NCBI RefSeq assembly: GCF_024323335.1
Contig: NC_066579.1
Location: 360,828,397 to 360,892,396 of the forward strand
Length of the DNA: 64,000 bases
Direction: 5' to 3'
DNA from: Lathyrus oleraceus
Lineage: Eukaryota; Streptophyta; Magnoliopsida; Fabales; Fabaceae
In this document: piece by piece, positions 12,013 to 23,022 of the stretch
Layout of the letters: the number at the start of each line of letters is the position of its first letter
Numbering within the stretch: position 1 is the first letter of the stretch
The notes under the pieces: model-generated
What the model was told of the DNA's origin: nothing
What the model saw: the letters and a program-made list of their open reading frames with translations, nothing else
The model's database searches: none
Translations under genes and position numbers: made by a program

Positions 12013-14589
12013 CATAACCCTAACTGTTTTTCAGAGGGGGCATTCATAATTTCAGATCTAGATCAAAATTCACAAATTTTTCTCTCAAAATTTTCTTCAA
12101 ATTTCTTCACATTCAATCCATTTCTCTTGCTTGATTCTTGTTCTTGAAGTATTATTGAGAAGGTTTGCACGCGGAATTGAAGAAAACAGTGCAAGATTGA
12201 AGCATTCTTGAAGATGGAAGCATCAATGGTGATTCAAAGTTTTGGTGAGATCGTGTGCAATTGAGCTCCATTTTCTTCTCCAATCACTTGTACAAGCATC
12301 CTAGAAGAACTTTGAAGCATCACAAGGCCTATAGCGCGAGAAGTCCAGATCTGCTCTTCAAGAGGTTACAGAATCGATTCTCTTAATTCTCAATTTTATT
12401 ATGATGATGTTGTATATCTTGTTACGCTGGTTATCCTGAGCTTTGAACCGTGAAATTCCATGCAAAATTGAGTTAGTTAGGTCGATTTAAATTTTGTGCA
12501 TGAATGATGATTGCTTCGATTCTCTTTGTGTACTTTGATTCAAGCTAAACCATGCATGGATTCGTGATCCTTGATGAAGGATCTACACAATGATGTATTT
12601 AATTTCAAGTTCTGGAGATTTTGTTCTTGATGTTCTTGATGCATGGTACTGTACATTTGATGCGTAAGGAAGAAGATGATACTATTGCATAGGCCACGCT
12701 TTGATCCTTTAGAGAACGATAATCCGTGGCTGTAGGTGTTTTCCTAGGGTTAGCTTCCCATTGGTCCATGCAATTGCCATGCTAGCATTTCTATTGGTCC
12801 ATGTTTGTCTGACCTTGCCACATATGCTTTGACCGTGCCAAGTAGGATTAATGAAACGCTGAGTTTCATTCTGGCACGCCAATTATTTGAAATGTTCCCT
12901 ACTTCGATTCCAGGCGGCGACATAATTCAAATGCCTTCACTTATTTTTTCATTTCCCTCCATGTATTCATGTGCTATGCTTCATACTTTTTTTCTCAACT
13001 TTAAAAAATTCATATCAATTTGAAAATTGATCCAAATTCATCCCAATTTTTTGCATCATGATCCTTATCTTGTCTATTATTTTTTGATCATTAATTTCAA
13101 AATTGTGCTTGGATGGATAACTTTTGGTGCTAGGATGTTTGAACACGTATCCATTTTGTACCTTGCCTTGCTTATACATTTGTGAAATGCTGGTCTTTGA
13201 TCCAATGAATCTGAAAATTTGCATGATGAAACTAGACACTTTGCTTGACATTTTGGTGTCAATTTGGTATTTTTACCATTTGTCATTTCTGTTTTATGAT
13301 CATGTTAAGTTGGTGTGACAATTTTGTGTCACACCTTTTGATGTTCAACTTATGTGATGTGTTTGCCATACCAAATGATCTCCAATTTCCCTGATTTTTT
13401 GTATGATGCATGTTATGGATGTTATGAATGAGCATGAATTTTGTTGGAATTATTTGAATCCTTTCTGATTTAATTGAGATTTTTCATTCTGGTTGGTCAC
13501 ATTTGAGCTTTAAAATTGTCTTGAACTTAAATTAATCATGAAATGCTTTTGGTATATGATATTGATGAGAGACCTTTTGGATTGTTTCAAGATGTGTTTG
13601 AAGTTGATTCATGTTAATTTTCAGCTTCTGTTTTGAATTTTTTCTTCACCTTTGACCCTAGGCTTTTACCTAGTGGTTTGTTGCTTATCTTTGAGCTTTG
13701 GTTTCAGGTTGAGCATACAAGTTCCATAGTTGATGATGCTCTATCACTTGAACATTTGATGTTTACTTTTGACTACTAACCTTGTGTGTTTTGTAGGGTT
13801 GTTAACTCATTTGAGTTTGACTTGTGGCTTATGCCTTTGCTCATTGGGTTAGACTATTTGATATTAATGATTGTCTGTTTGTCTGTACAGTTGAACTGAT
13901 TTGTTTAGTTGTTTTCAGGTACATAAGTTGCTTAAGTTCAATTTGAACTTGCTTTTGCTTGGTTGCTTAACCACTTAGGTATAATTCTCTTCTTCATGTA
14001 GTCTGGAAGACCTACTGTTATTGGTAGGCACCTGTCTGAAGTCCTCCTTAAGAGGCAATGCTTGTGATTGTTTAATCTTTGTGCCAAGCAGGAAAAGTCC
14101 TTTTATAAGGCAATTGGCAGATAAAAGAGATGTGTAATCCATCTCCTGCTAGTCAGTGTGTCCTTCACCTTGCTCACACAATGTGTTGATGCATTGTGAA
14201 TACTAACCCAACATCTTATAGAGTCAATTCTTTTGTGGAGAAGAGTTCCAACTTTCTGAACTCCCACACTTTCTATTGTTTAAAGCTCTCCCAGGCCAGG
14301 GATAAGAGCTATGAGGCACACCCCTCATCTCCATTTCATCTGCTTCACCCTAACTCCCAATGTTAGGGTTAAGAGCACAATATACCCCACTCCAGTTGGC
14401 TTTAAAGCCTAACCTTGATTGAGCCTAATTGCTTGTGCATAGTGTGTGCTAATTGACTTGTTTGGTTGATTACTTGATTCATCTGTGCATATTTGCTTAT
14501 GTGTGCCTTTGTGCATTTATCATCATTAATTGTTCATCATTTCATGACCTTTGCTCATATCTTTGTGACATCTTTGTTTGTCCATTGAG

Positions 14590-14945
14590 GAGTCAATTGT
14601 AAGTCCATTTATTGGCCATTGTTCCTATGATTTGGAGGGAGTTGGGACTAAGACCATTTATTGGCATCCTATTTCCTTGGAGTCGAGTGTAAGACCATTT
14701 ATTGGCAACTTGTTTCCACTTGCTTATTGCTTTTGTTTTGTTTGTTGTATGCGAGGAGTCAATTGTAAGTCCATTTATTGGCAGTTGTTTCCTATGATCA
14801 TTCTTTGGAGATTGGTATAAGTCCAGTTGATTGGCATCTGGTATCCATGTTTGTTTTAGGAGATTGGTGTAAATCCATTGATTGGTATCCGGTATCCCAT
14901 TTTGTTTTGTGAGATTGGTGTAAGTCCATTGATTGGCATCCGGTA
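14590..14945 (+). repeat. GTAAGTCCA-N5-TGGCA repeats in the element A LTR
   Basis: About six irregular copies of a unit with GTAAGT (or GTAAGA/GTAAAT) followed by CCA, a five-base loop and TGG. Examples start at 14599, 14689, 14765 and 14920. Spacing is about 50-90 bp. Similar units occur three times in the element B LTR (39,610-39,780), so the motif has been kept across diverged LTRs. Confidence 0.6.
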
Positions 14946-15967
14946 TCCATTTTGCTTTGTTTATCTGTTATTTGCTCGTTGCCTATTCCAAAGGAACCAC
15001 TTGGATCATCTACATATGATCTCAAGAGGTGAACATCTAAGAAGCTTTACACTCCCTAACCTTCACCCTTTTTGTCCTAAACCTCCTTTTTGCATATTGA
15101 TTAAAACCTGAAAAATATTGTGCAAACATCTTCATTTCTTTTCAAATTAGAAACCTGGACCTTAAGTCCTTGATTTTCAAACTTCACTTTTGATAATAAT
15201 TCTTTTTGAATTGAATCCTAATCATACTTTGACCATATTTTTGTGAATACTCATAATCAATTAACTTCACTCATTCAATTGTTTTGTGGCTTTGTCCATT
15301 CCTGATGAGTTTTCATACATTAGCCATAGGTTTCAATTATCATAGTGGTTGATGTAAATCTTACCGTATCCTTAGTGAGTTGATTGTAAGTCTTCCATAC
15401 TTATTATAGGGTTAACCCCTCACTAGTATGTTGAAGCTATCCTCGCATGGTGGATGGTTGATTCAGGTTGAGTTTTCTCCCATTGATAATGAAAGACCTT
15501 AGGGTTTCTTGTTTAAAATAAATTCACTTACTTTTTTAGAAATCTTTTAGCCGAACTACGGCGTTTTGATCCTTGCCTTTCATGGAAAGGTACGTAGGCA
15601 ACGGGTTCATCCGTTCAAACACAAAAATAATAACTTGTATATTCTTTTCTCATCCTCCCAATCAATGTTTGCACAATAAATATTTCATAAACAAATAACA
15701 TTTCGTACAACAAGTGTGAAAAGGACTCCCTAGGAGTACCTAGGACGTTTTGGGTGCCTAACACCTTCCCATTGCGTAATTTACCCCTTACCCCGATCTC
15801 TGATCTTTTCATTAGTTTTCTATGCGTAAAACTTCTTAGGCTTTTGTTCGCTTTTTAGCCAGTCCTTTGGATAAATAAAAGTGCGGTGGCGACTCGATTC
15901 TTTTGTATGCTTTGCTTTTGATTTAATCAGTAAATCATAAAGTGACGAATACACCGCTACAGAAAAA

Positions 15968-15985
15968 TGGCGACTCCACTGGGGA
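15968..15985 (+). other. tRNA-Arg-type primer-binding site after the element A LTR
   Basis: TGGCGACTCCACTGGGGA is identical to the PBS of element B (40275-40292) and lies 6 bp after the LTR end. Ogre elements are known to use tRNA-Arg as primer. Its position after, rather than before, the only visible LTR of element A means internal sequence continues to the right. Confidence 0.8.
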
Positions 15986-16620
15986 TATCTACTCCTTGGT
16001 GGTATTGCCTACTTTTCATCCTTGTTGTGTGATATTGTTTATTTGTTATATGACATATTTTTGTACAATTTGGGATTACTGTATTGATTGTAATGTTTGA
16101 ATTGCTTGATATACAATTGCTGTTTGCTTGGTGATCTCCTGGAGATGAGTTCTATACCCGAACTCGAGTGCACCTTAGGATAGGAGAATGGCATAGTCTT
16201 GTCGACTTGTGTGGAGTATTCCTTAGCAAGTTGACTTGCGAGTCCATTCACTTGGTGGAGGTCATGTTGGATTAATAATGTCACACAAGTTATTTGTGGT
16301 TAGGCATTATTCTTTCAATCATGTGCCTTAGAAGCCAAGGACCTTAGTTTACCAAGCCCATCTTGGCCTATTTTAGGACGTAGTGCGGAGGTCGTTCAGA
16401 TGTCAGATCTGATGCAATTGTTACGCGATACTACACTCATAAGAGTCTCTCTTGAGAATATTTTTGGAATACGAGTATTCGTTCCTCCGATAATATTCGA
16501 AAGATGGGATGATGACTATGGGAACCTCTGGTAGAACATGTTCGGCAGGTTTAAACCCTAGTACACTCCCTTTGGGTGGTTCTTAACATAGAAGACTAAT
16601 CAATTAGTCAGTTGAAAAAA
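15986..16620 (+). mobile_element. Ogre-type 5' leader remnant downstream of the LTR
   Basis: Non-coding sequence following the PBS, of the kind expected between PBS and ORF1. It shows no ORF1 or gag. The right border near 16,600-16,620 is approximate and was placed where the text changes to sequence reading as the 3' flank of the minus-strand copia relic. It appears to be the start of a second internal region that was later deleted or overwritten. Confidence 0.5.
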
Positions 16621-17260
16621 TGGTTTAAAATGTTTGGGCAACTTTTTAATCACTTTTTTAAGCTTTTGGAAAAAGATTTTTAAATTCAAAACACATTAGA
16701 AATTGTCTTAGGTGTGTGTGTGAGTTTCCTTAGTACTCTTAAGCTACTTACTTACTTTAACAATACTTGAGTCTCTCTGATAGACAAACATGCATGACAT
16801 GGAGAGCTTTCACAACTTTCTCAAAGACTTCAAGATTCTTTCTAGATAGTTTCTGATTTGTACAGGCACTTGATCCTGAGTCCTTTTGTTGATGAGTTAT
16901 AAGATACTTTCTTTGATTATCATCATCTAAGTTAAAAGTTTTTGTCATGTGTTGTTGTTATCAAAACTTCAGATGCAAAGCTTCATAACCTGCAAGCACA
17001 TAAACCCATACTCTCCCTTTTTTTTATGATAACAAGACATCTCTCAAGGGAGGTGGTAACAAAACAAATACAAGTATTTTGGAGTGATCAAACTCCCCCT
17101 TAGTTAATTAGAGAGTATACTCTACTCATTGTGAGAGTATACTTCTCCCCCTTTATCAAAATCAAAAAGGAAAATAGGCTAAGAAATGCAAACATAAGCA
17201 CATAGATTCACATATATTACATTAGTTCATGTATGCTTGGTTTAAAATACCTAGTTCAAA
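16621..17260 (-). mobile_element. 3' non-coding part of a Ty1/copia relic
   Basis: On the minus strand this follows the copia pol relic. It contains the run AAAGGGGGAGAAGTATAC and further AAGGGGGAG-type purine tracts (for example near 17,095 and 17,150), as found at the polypurine tract and LTR start of many plant copia elements. No intact LTR pair could be delimited. No gene is visible. Confidence 0.45.
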
Positions 17261-18245
17261 TCAGGTGAAAAAGAAGTTATCTTTAGGAAACAGTTTAGTA
17301 AAAATGTATGCGAGTTGATTATATGAATCTATGAAATAAGTAATACATTCTCCTTTTTGACACAATCTCAAATAAAAGTGGTGCCTAACATCAATGTGTT
17401 TGGACCGAGACTGAAGTATCAGGTTTTTAGTGAGGTTTATGTAACTTGTGTTGTCACATCTTATTGATACAACTCCAAGTTTGACACTGCATCCACTGAG
17501 TTGTTCTTTCATCCAAATGATTTGAGATCAACAACTTCCCGCATAAATGTTTTATGCCTCAGTTGTGGATAATGCTACACTTGCTTATTTATTTCTATTA
17601 CACGAGACAAGCGAGTTTCCAAATAAGTGACACGTGCCACAAATGCTTTTCCTATCTAATATGCACCCAACAAAATTGGAGTCGGAGTACCCGAGTAAGT
17701 CACAATCTGCTCCTTTGGGGTACGATAAACCCATTTGTTTTGTGATAGTGAGATATCTCATAATGTTCTTAATGACCCTGAGATGTGATTCTTTTGGGGA
17801 TGCTTGAAAGCGTGCACACATACATACAACAAATATTATGTCAGGACAATACACAATTAGATAAAGAATAAAGCTTATCATACCTTGATATTTTCTCTCT
17901 TCAATAGGTTTTCTATCCTCGTCTTTGTCTAGGGAGAATGATGTTGACATTAAAGTTGCTAATATTTTGGACTTTTCCATATCAAATCTCTTTAGTAGTT
18001 CTTTGCAATATTTAGCTTGATTTAGAAAGGTTCCTAAGTTTTTTTTTATGGATTTGAAGTCCTAGAAAATATTTTAGTTCTCCCATCATGGACATTTCGA
18101 ATTAGGTAGGCATTATTTCAGAAAATTCCTTGCACAAGGATTCATTAGTAGCATCGAAGATGATATCATAAACATTGATTTGAACTAGTAAAATGTCATG
18201 CTCAGTTTTCTTGATGAAAAGGGTTTTATTCGCTTGTCCTCTCAA
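17261..18245 (-). pseudogene. Ty1/copia reverse transcriptase-RNase H relic
   Basis: Minus-strand frames give the C-terminal half of a copia pol. The catalytic block is degraded (INVYDIIFDATNESLCKEF, where copia elements have YVDDIIFG). Then come FEMSMMGELKYFLGLQI, the block GMISFILYLIVYCPDIIFVV and ARFQASPKESHLRVIKNIMRYL, then DSNFVGCILDRKSICGTCHL. The end is RCDNTSYINLTKN and SKHIDVRHHF. At least one stop (in MPT*FEMSM) and frame breaks separate the pieces at 17,513-17,584 and near 18,050-18,080. Upstream pol and gag are absent. Confidence 0.85.
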
Positions 18246-18470
18246 GGACTTGTTTCAGATGATGCCTATATTGTGCGTGCGATGGAGTCCTATCACACAC
18301 ATGATAGCCCGCCAGATTATACCAGAGGCTGAAGCTTTTTTCTCTCTTTCTCTCTCTCTCTCTCTTTTCTTTTTTATTTCTTTTCTTCTCTTACCTGTTT
18401 TCTCTTTCAACAACATAACACAAAATTTGACAATGTTACAAATTAGAATTGACTTTGACATCAAAATAAG
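18246..18470. repeat. Unassigned junction with a TC microsatellite
   Basis: Between the copia and Athila-like relics. It carries a pyrimidine tract with a (TC)n core at about 18,342-18,375, followed by T-rich sequence. No gene is visible. Confidence 0.6.
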
Positions 18471-18907
18471 TTCTTACTGATGGGTTGCCTCCCATCAAGC
18501 GCTTTTTTTTTACGTCATTAGCTTAACGGTCCATGTCTAAGGTACGTCAGGCGTAAGGGATACCCTTACGCCCGTCACTTCACTTCTTCTCTTTTTGTTG
18601 TCTACTTTGCTACCTTTTCCCTTCATATGGTAGCAAGTATCCACGTTCTCCATATACGGTATCCAGTCATACACCTAGAAAAATATTTTTTCTTTATTGA
18701 AATTCAAAATAAGTTAACCAAGTTTGACATCTATCTTTGATTTCCTAATTTCCAAGAATGGCCATCCGAGAATAACATATCCTTCTGAATTTTATTTTGT
18801 ATCAAGCACTATGAAATTTGCAGGAAACATTAATCTATCGACATGCAATAACACGTATTGTAAGATACCAAGCGGTAGAGTAACAGTTGAGTCAGCTAAA
18901 GTAAGAG

Positions 18908-19159
18908 TCATATTACTGGTGTGATCTCACCCAATTTCAATTCTTTAACCATTTTCAATGGCATGACATTTATGCTAGATCCAAGATCACATAGAGTATG
19001 CATAATATTCACTCCACCGATATTATAAGAAATAGTAAACTTACCCGGGCCTTTTAACTTTGGTGCCAAGGATTGAGGCATTACCATATCATCCTTTTCG
19101 ATCATGTTTACGTGTTCCTTGACCATTTTCTCTTTCGTCCCCTTTAGTAATGCCTTCAT
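18908..19159 (-). pseudogene. Athila-like aspartic protease relic
   Basis: The translation holds KLKGPGKFTISYNIGGVNI followed by the protease core CDLGSSINVMPLKMVKEL. The catalytic triplet is usually DTG or DSG; here it reads DLG, matching Athila-type CDLGSSIN proteases. The frame ends without continuing into RT. It is a fragment of a broken gag-pro. Confidence 0.75.
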
Positions 19160-19659
19160 AAATTTAGAAAACTTAGGAATTACCTCTAAAATTTCATGGA
19201 ATAAAATACTTGTAGAGTAACTATCATTTCCTTGAACTTCACAAACATCCTCGCCTCCTCATCCTGGACCAGTTTCTTTTTTATTATCGAGTACGATGGT
19301 TTTATGTAATCTAGTAGAGAAGGATTTTGTTCAGTCAGGATTTGCTTCTTTGTTATTCTCCAAGGAGAGTTTTAATCAATTATTTGATCAAGGATGACTC
19401 TTTCCTCTTGGTCACCTTGATTGTTACTCTCCTCTTTTTCAATCACACCTTCTTTAATTATATCATCTTCACCATTTTCAATAATCACCCCAAACTTGTG
19501 TCAACAGCCTTGCATGATTCATTCGTAGGATTATCTACAGTGTTACATGTGAATCCTCTAATTGAGTTTGGCAAAACAACTATTTATTTGGATAACTGAA
19601 CAATCTAAGTCTCCAAATTCTTGATTGACGTATCATGGTTTATACTCATAATTTCATGG

Positions 19660-20830
19660 TTCTTATTTACTTGATCAAAGCTACTTTGAGTGACTTTAAT
19701 GAAATTTTGTAAGGTTTCTTACAACTATGATGATTTCCTTTGAAACGAAGCTTGTTGGATTTGTTGCATACCTTGTTTAGCACTTGCATTTTGATTATCG
19801 CTCCAACGGATATTTGGTTGATCTTTCCAACCCGAATTGTATGTGTTGGAACACAAATTATTCTTCTGAATATTAGCAAATTGGACTTCTTCAATTGACC
19901 CTTCCAATGAGCACCTTTCATTCACATGTTCTCCTCCATAAAAATCACACCTAAGTGCTTGTATCTGGCTCATGTTAGCTCTACCTAAGATGCTTTCAAC
20001 TAGCTTTTTATTTAACAATTCAATCTGAGCTAAAAAAAGCAGTATAAGTATCAATAGCTAACATACCTTTAGGTGTTCCCGCAGTTTCCATCATGGCTGA
20101 CCTTTTGCTTTTTGAACGGTACTCATTCATACACATGTTCTCAATAAGGTCTTTCACTTATAGTTCAGTCATTTGTCGGATAGTACCTCTCGCAGAAGCA
20201 TCCAATAACATGCGAGTTTGACTCTTGAGACCTTTAATGAAATTCTGCATCTGCTCCATATTATTCATATTGTGATTCGTGCATTTGCATAATAAAAGTT
20301 TGAATCTTTCCCAAGAGTCATAAAGTGACTGAGTTTCCTGCTGCTCAAATTCACAATTCCTGCTTGTCGCTCGGTAAACTGAGTAGTAGTGAAGAATCTT
20401 TCTAGGAAATTGTCCTCCAATTCCTTCCAAGCCCAAATTGTTCCATTTGGAAGGCAAAGTAACAAATCTTTCGCCATTCCAATCAATGAGAACCCAAACA
20501 ACCTCAATTTAACCAGGTCTTTAGTGACATCAGTTAGTTTGCACATTGAAGTTGTTTTGTAGAAGCGTGTAAGATGCTCTCACAGACATATAATCACATT
20601 CCCGTCAAACAAATTTTCTCTAAAACCTGAAAGTACAAAATTCTTAATATCAAAGTTATCAGGATTTGCTGGTACAAACCCCCTCGAAACCTGTCCTTCA
20701 TCGATTCTTTTAAAGTAATCTCCCATAATTATGGGTGGTGCAACTGCCATGTTGACTTCCTCTTCAGAGTCAGAATAACTTGATAGTTGTTCTTCTACTA
20801 GTATCCTGGCGTCCAACGCTACTTCTCTAA
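19660..20830 (-). pseudogene. Athila-like gag relic
   Basis: Minus-strand frames in order: N-terminal piece with FVPANPDNFDIKNFVLSGF (20816-20580); then LFGFSLIGMAKDLLLCLP and WAWKELEDNFLERFF (20546-20265); then SLYDSWERFKLLLCKC, the QMQNFIKGLKSQTRMLLDA segment (about 20335-20158) and a zinc-knuckle-like C-X2-Y-G-G-E-H region near 19,950. These match the Athila gag consensus order. Several stops and frameshifts separate them. The 109-residue piece ending near 19,725 has the Asn-rich linker seen again at 26,800 in the plus-strand Athila-like copy. Confidence 0.8.
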
Positions 20831-21007
20831 CTTATTTTCTGAGAACACATGTGATTCTTTTAATGGTATTAATGTTGATCCTGAACTGCGCATACACAAA
20901 CAGAAAATACATTAGTAGTAATATGATAAACAAGAAAATAAAACAAAAATAAGAAAGACTAAAAATAAAACGTTGCACAAACGTCGCCTTGTTGAGATAT
21001 TCAACAG

Positions 21008-21025
21008 TCTTCGACAATGGTGCCA
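21008..21025 (-). other. Decayed tRNA-Asp-type PBS
   Basis: The minus strand reads TGGCACCATTGTCGAAGA just inside the LTR end. Against the tRNA-Asp-type PBS TGGCGCCGTTGCCGGGGA it has 13 of 18 matches, and all five differences are transitions in the G-to-A or C-to-T direction. Confidence 0.65.
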
Positions 21026-21031
21026 AAAACT

Positions 21032-22166
21032 TGATGACTTCTCGGTAAATGTACCGATAATGTCGCAGTAATAAAAAGATCGAATCATAGGGACTGCTTC
21101 TAACAAAACAAAATGCGTATAATGTATAAAAACTAGTAAAATGGGGGGTTTTCAAGTTTTAATGTGAAAAGTAAATAAGCGATTAAACAAAATTAAGAAA
21201 GTAGTCAGGTTGTGTTTTAGAATCCCATATTCCTCTATTGTTGATGTTTGATGTATGAATGATCTTATTGCTATAACCCCACGACGAATTAACAAAACTG
21301 TTATAGTTGATCCCTCACGAAATAACTCACTAACTACTACTCAGAGCTTTCTATCCATAGTCCTCCAGCGTAAGCAAGATTAAGAGATGTATAGAATGTT
21401 AATTCCCTATGCCACTACTCGGGGTCTCCTATTCCTATTCAACCAGCATAAGTACAATAGTTGCCTTAGATCCAACATATAGGCTAAGTGTTAGTATTCC
21501 CTATATGCCCGAAATCAGATTAAAAGAGTATCTCACATAAAAAGCATTAAGAATAATAAGCAATTGAATGACATTATAGATCAAAAGGTTCATACAAAGT
21601 CAAATCAACATAAAATCCAACAATATTGAAATAGGTTCATCATAACACAATCTAACATAGAGGAACTTAGCTACTCATAATTCAGATAACAATACCATAA
21701 TTGATAGATGAAAATAACATATGAATTTCATTGAAGTAATGCCTCCAATGACTTTAAATGCCCTAAAAATCACCCTTATGCTGTCAAAATCGTGATTTGC
21801 TCTCTCAAAATTGTAACCCTTGTCAAAGTGCAAAAATTCCCCTTAAAAAGAGCTTAAAATGGACCAGACGCATCAGAAAAAGCTCAGAAAAAGGGACCAT
21901 CACGCGCGTGATGACTTGCATCTCACACGCGATGCAACTCTTATGACCCTCATCGCGCGCGTGATGCAGTGCGATGGTGTATGTGAGTATTTTCAAAGCT
22001 GCACTCTTTTTTTTTTCTCATTTTTCACTCAAATTTTCACTAAGTCCACAATTTTCACACTTAGCTATTTTTTTCTAATTTTTTGGTCTTTATTCTTTAC
22101 TTTGACTCATCTTTCACTTATTTTGATCCGATTCTTCGACTAAATTCATGCAATGACGGACTGTCA
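21032..22166 (-). repeat. LTR of the minus-strand Athila-like element
   Basis: On the minus strand it starts TGACAGTCCGTCATTGC at 22166 and ends ...CATCA at 21032, followed by AGTTTTTGGCACC (PBS). It is 1135 bp. It includes a cluster of CGCGCGTGATG-type repeats (21,900-21,970). The open frame at 21859-22143 is not a recognisable gene. Confidence 0.6.
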
Positions 22167-22536
22167 TCAATTTACCATCATGTTCTAATAGTATTGCAAT
22201 GATACTTTATTCCACATTTGTAGTCTCAATTATTACATATTTAACTTAATTGGTAACATAAGCTCTTTCTCATTAACTATTCAAAAAGGAGTAATCCATG
22301 TTTCACCTTTTATGGAATACATATAAGCCTACAACACTTGATTCATCGTTTTGTGCCGGTTTCTAGATTTTTGATTGAGATTCTTTTTATCAAGTTTTTT
22401 AATATTTAGTTGGTTGCTTTGACTTGACCAATAAATTATAAATAATAGGGCATTGGAGTAGTTAACTTAATTTGTTTTATCATGCATACTTTACCATTTT
22501 TTTGCTAGTAACATGCATACTTTACCATTTTTTTTT

Positions 22537-22692
22537 TGTAAAAATTGTTCCAAAGTCGCATACAACATGATCTTTAATGAACTTGATTACATTTTGTTGA
22601 TTCACATATTTCAAAGGGATGACTTTGATCCATTTAGAGATTTAATCTACAACCACTAATATGTGTTCACAACCTTTAGAAGCAGTTGGGTG
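22537..22692 (-). pseudogene. Ty3/gypsy integrase core fragment
   Basis: The minus strand reads HPTASKGCEHILVVVD, a stop, then SKWIKVIPLKYVNQQNVIKF and a few more residues. This is the first beta-strand region of a gypsy integrase core (the usual text is VVVDYFSKWIEVIPL). The Tyr after VVVD is a stop codon. Neither flank can be followed. It is a scrap of about 50 codons. Confidence 0.65.
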
Positions 22693-22899
22693 TAGATGAT
22701 CAATCAAGTATAAAGTGCGTCCTCATGTATTTCAAGTAAGGCTATATATGCATATTTTTATCCAAGACACTTGGCCAATGTTTGTTCTGACAATTGTTTA
22801 TAGATTTCATCACCATGTATGTAATACAATATTTCTCTATATTTTAACTCATAAAAATTTGAACTAGAGTTTCATATATTCTCATTATGTACTATCTCT

Positions 22900-23022
22900 T
22901 TGAAGTTCAATTACTTTGTGAAGATGTTTCCTTAATATTTTGTATCAAGATGGATTTTGATATAAAATCCATCTTAATACAAAATATTAAGGAAACATCT
23001 TCACAAAATAATTGAACTTCAA
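22900..23022. repeat. Long near-perfect inverted repeat (hairpin)
   Basis: The left arm (22900-22958) and right arm (22964-23022) are complementary over about 59 nt with only two mismatches and a spacer of about 5 nt (GATAT). Arms begin TTGAAGTTCAATTA and end GGATTTT. Both mismatches would be G-U pairs in a minus-strand transcript. It could be a MITE-like foldback or a small-RNA precursor; neither is shown. Confidence 0.75.

Larger units (their letters stand above)
934..15961 (+). mobile_element. Element A: degenerate Ogre-type Ty3/gypsy retrotransposon, 5' truncated
   Basis: A plus-strand Ogre/Tat relative of element B. It holds partial gag-pro, a conserved intron, pol, a 4.5-kb non-coding 3' region, a polypurine tract and an LTR of 5085 bp. 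The 5' LTR, ORF1 and N-terminal gag are missing because an inverted LTR sits at the left edge. The coding frame is remarkably continuous over 5.4 kb apart from four single-codon stops, so decay has been mostly by point mutation. The LTR at its 3' end is followed by a PBS and leader, suggesting tandem structure rather than a simple element end. Confidence 0.85.
10877..15961 (+). repeat. LTR of Ogre element A (5085 bp)
   Basis: Bounded by TGTAAGACCCC at 10877 and ...GCTACA at 15961, with a PPT before and a PBS after. The LTR is diverged from the element B LTR, but conserved blocks remain: the TGTAGTCTGGAAGACCT block (13,997-14,015), the hairpin at 14284-14310 (27 nt identical to 38892-38918), an array of GTAAGTCCA...TTGGCA repeats at 14,590-14,945, and a U5 block GGGTGCCTAACACCTTCCC before the end. 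U3 includes a TATA box near 12,005. Open frames inside are not convincing genes. Confidence 0.88.
18471..22166 (-). mobile_element. Athila-like Ty3/gypsy relic: LTR, PBS, gag, protease
   Basis: On the minus strand the order is LTR (22166 to 21032), PBS (about 21025-21008), gag (about 20830-19670) and protease (about 19159-18908), then non-coding sequence with the GGTTGCCTCCCATCAAGCGC block at 18,483-18,502. RT, integrase and the 3' LTR are missing. The left boundary with the copia relic is approximate. Confidence 0.75.

Noticed and set aside
18340..18376. Polypyrimidine tract as a PPT or splice signal
   Set aside because: It is a plain TC microsatellite at a junction of relics, not next to an LTR or exon.
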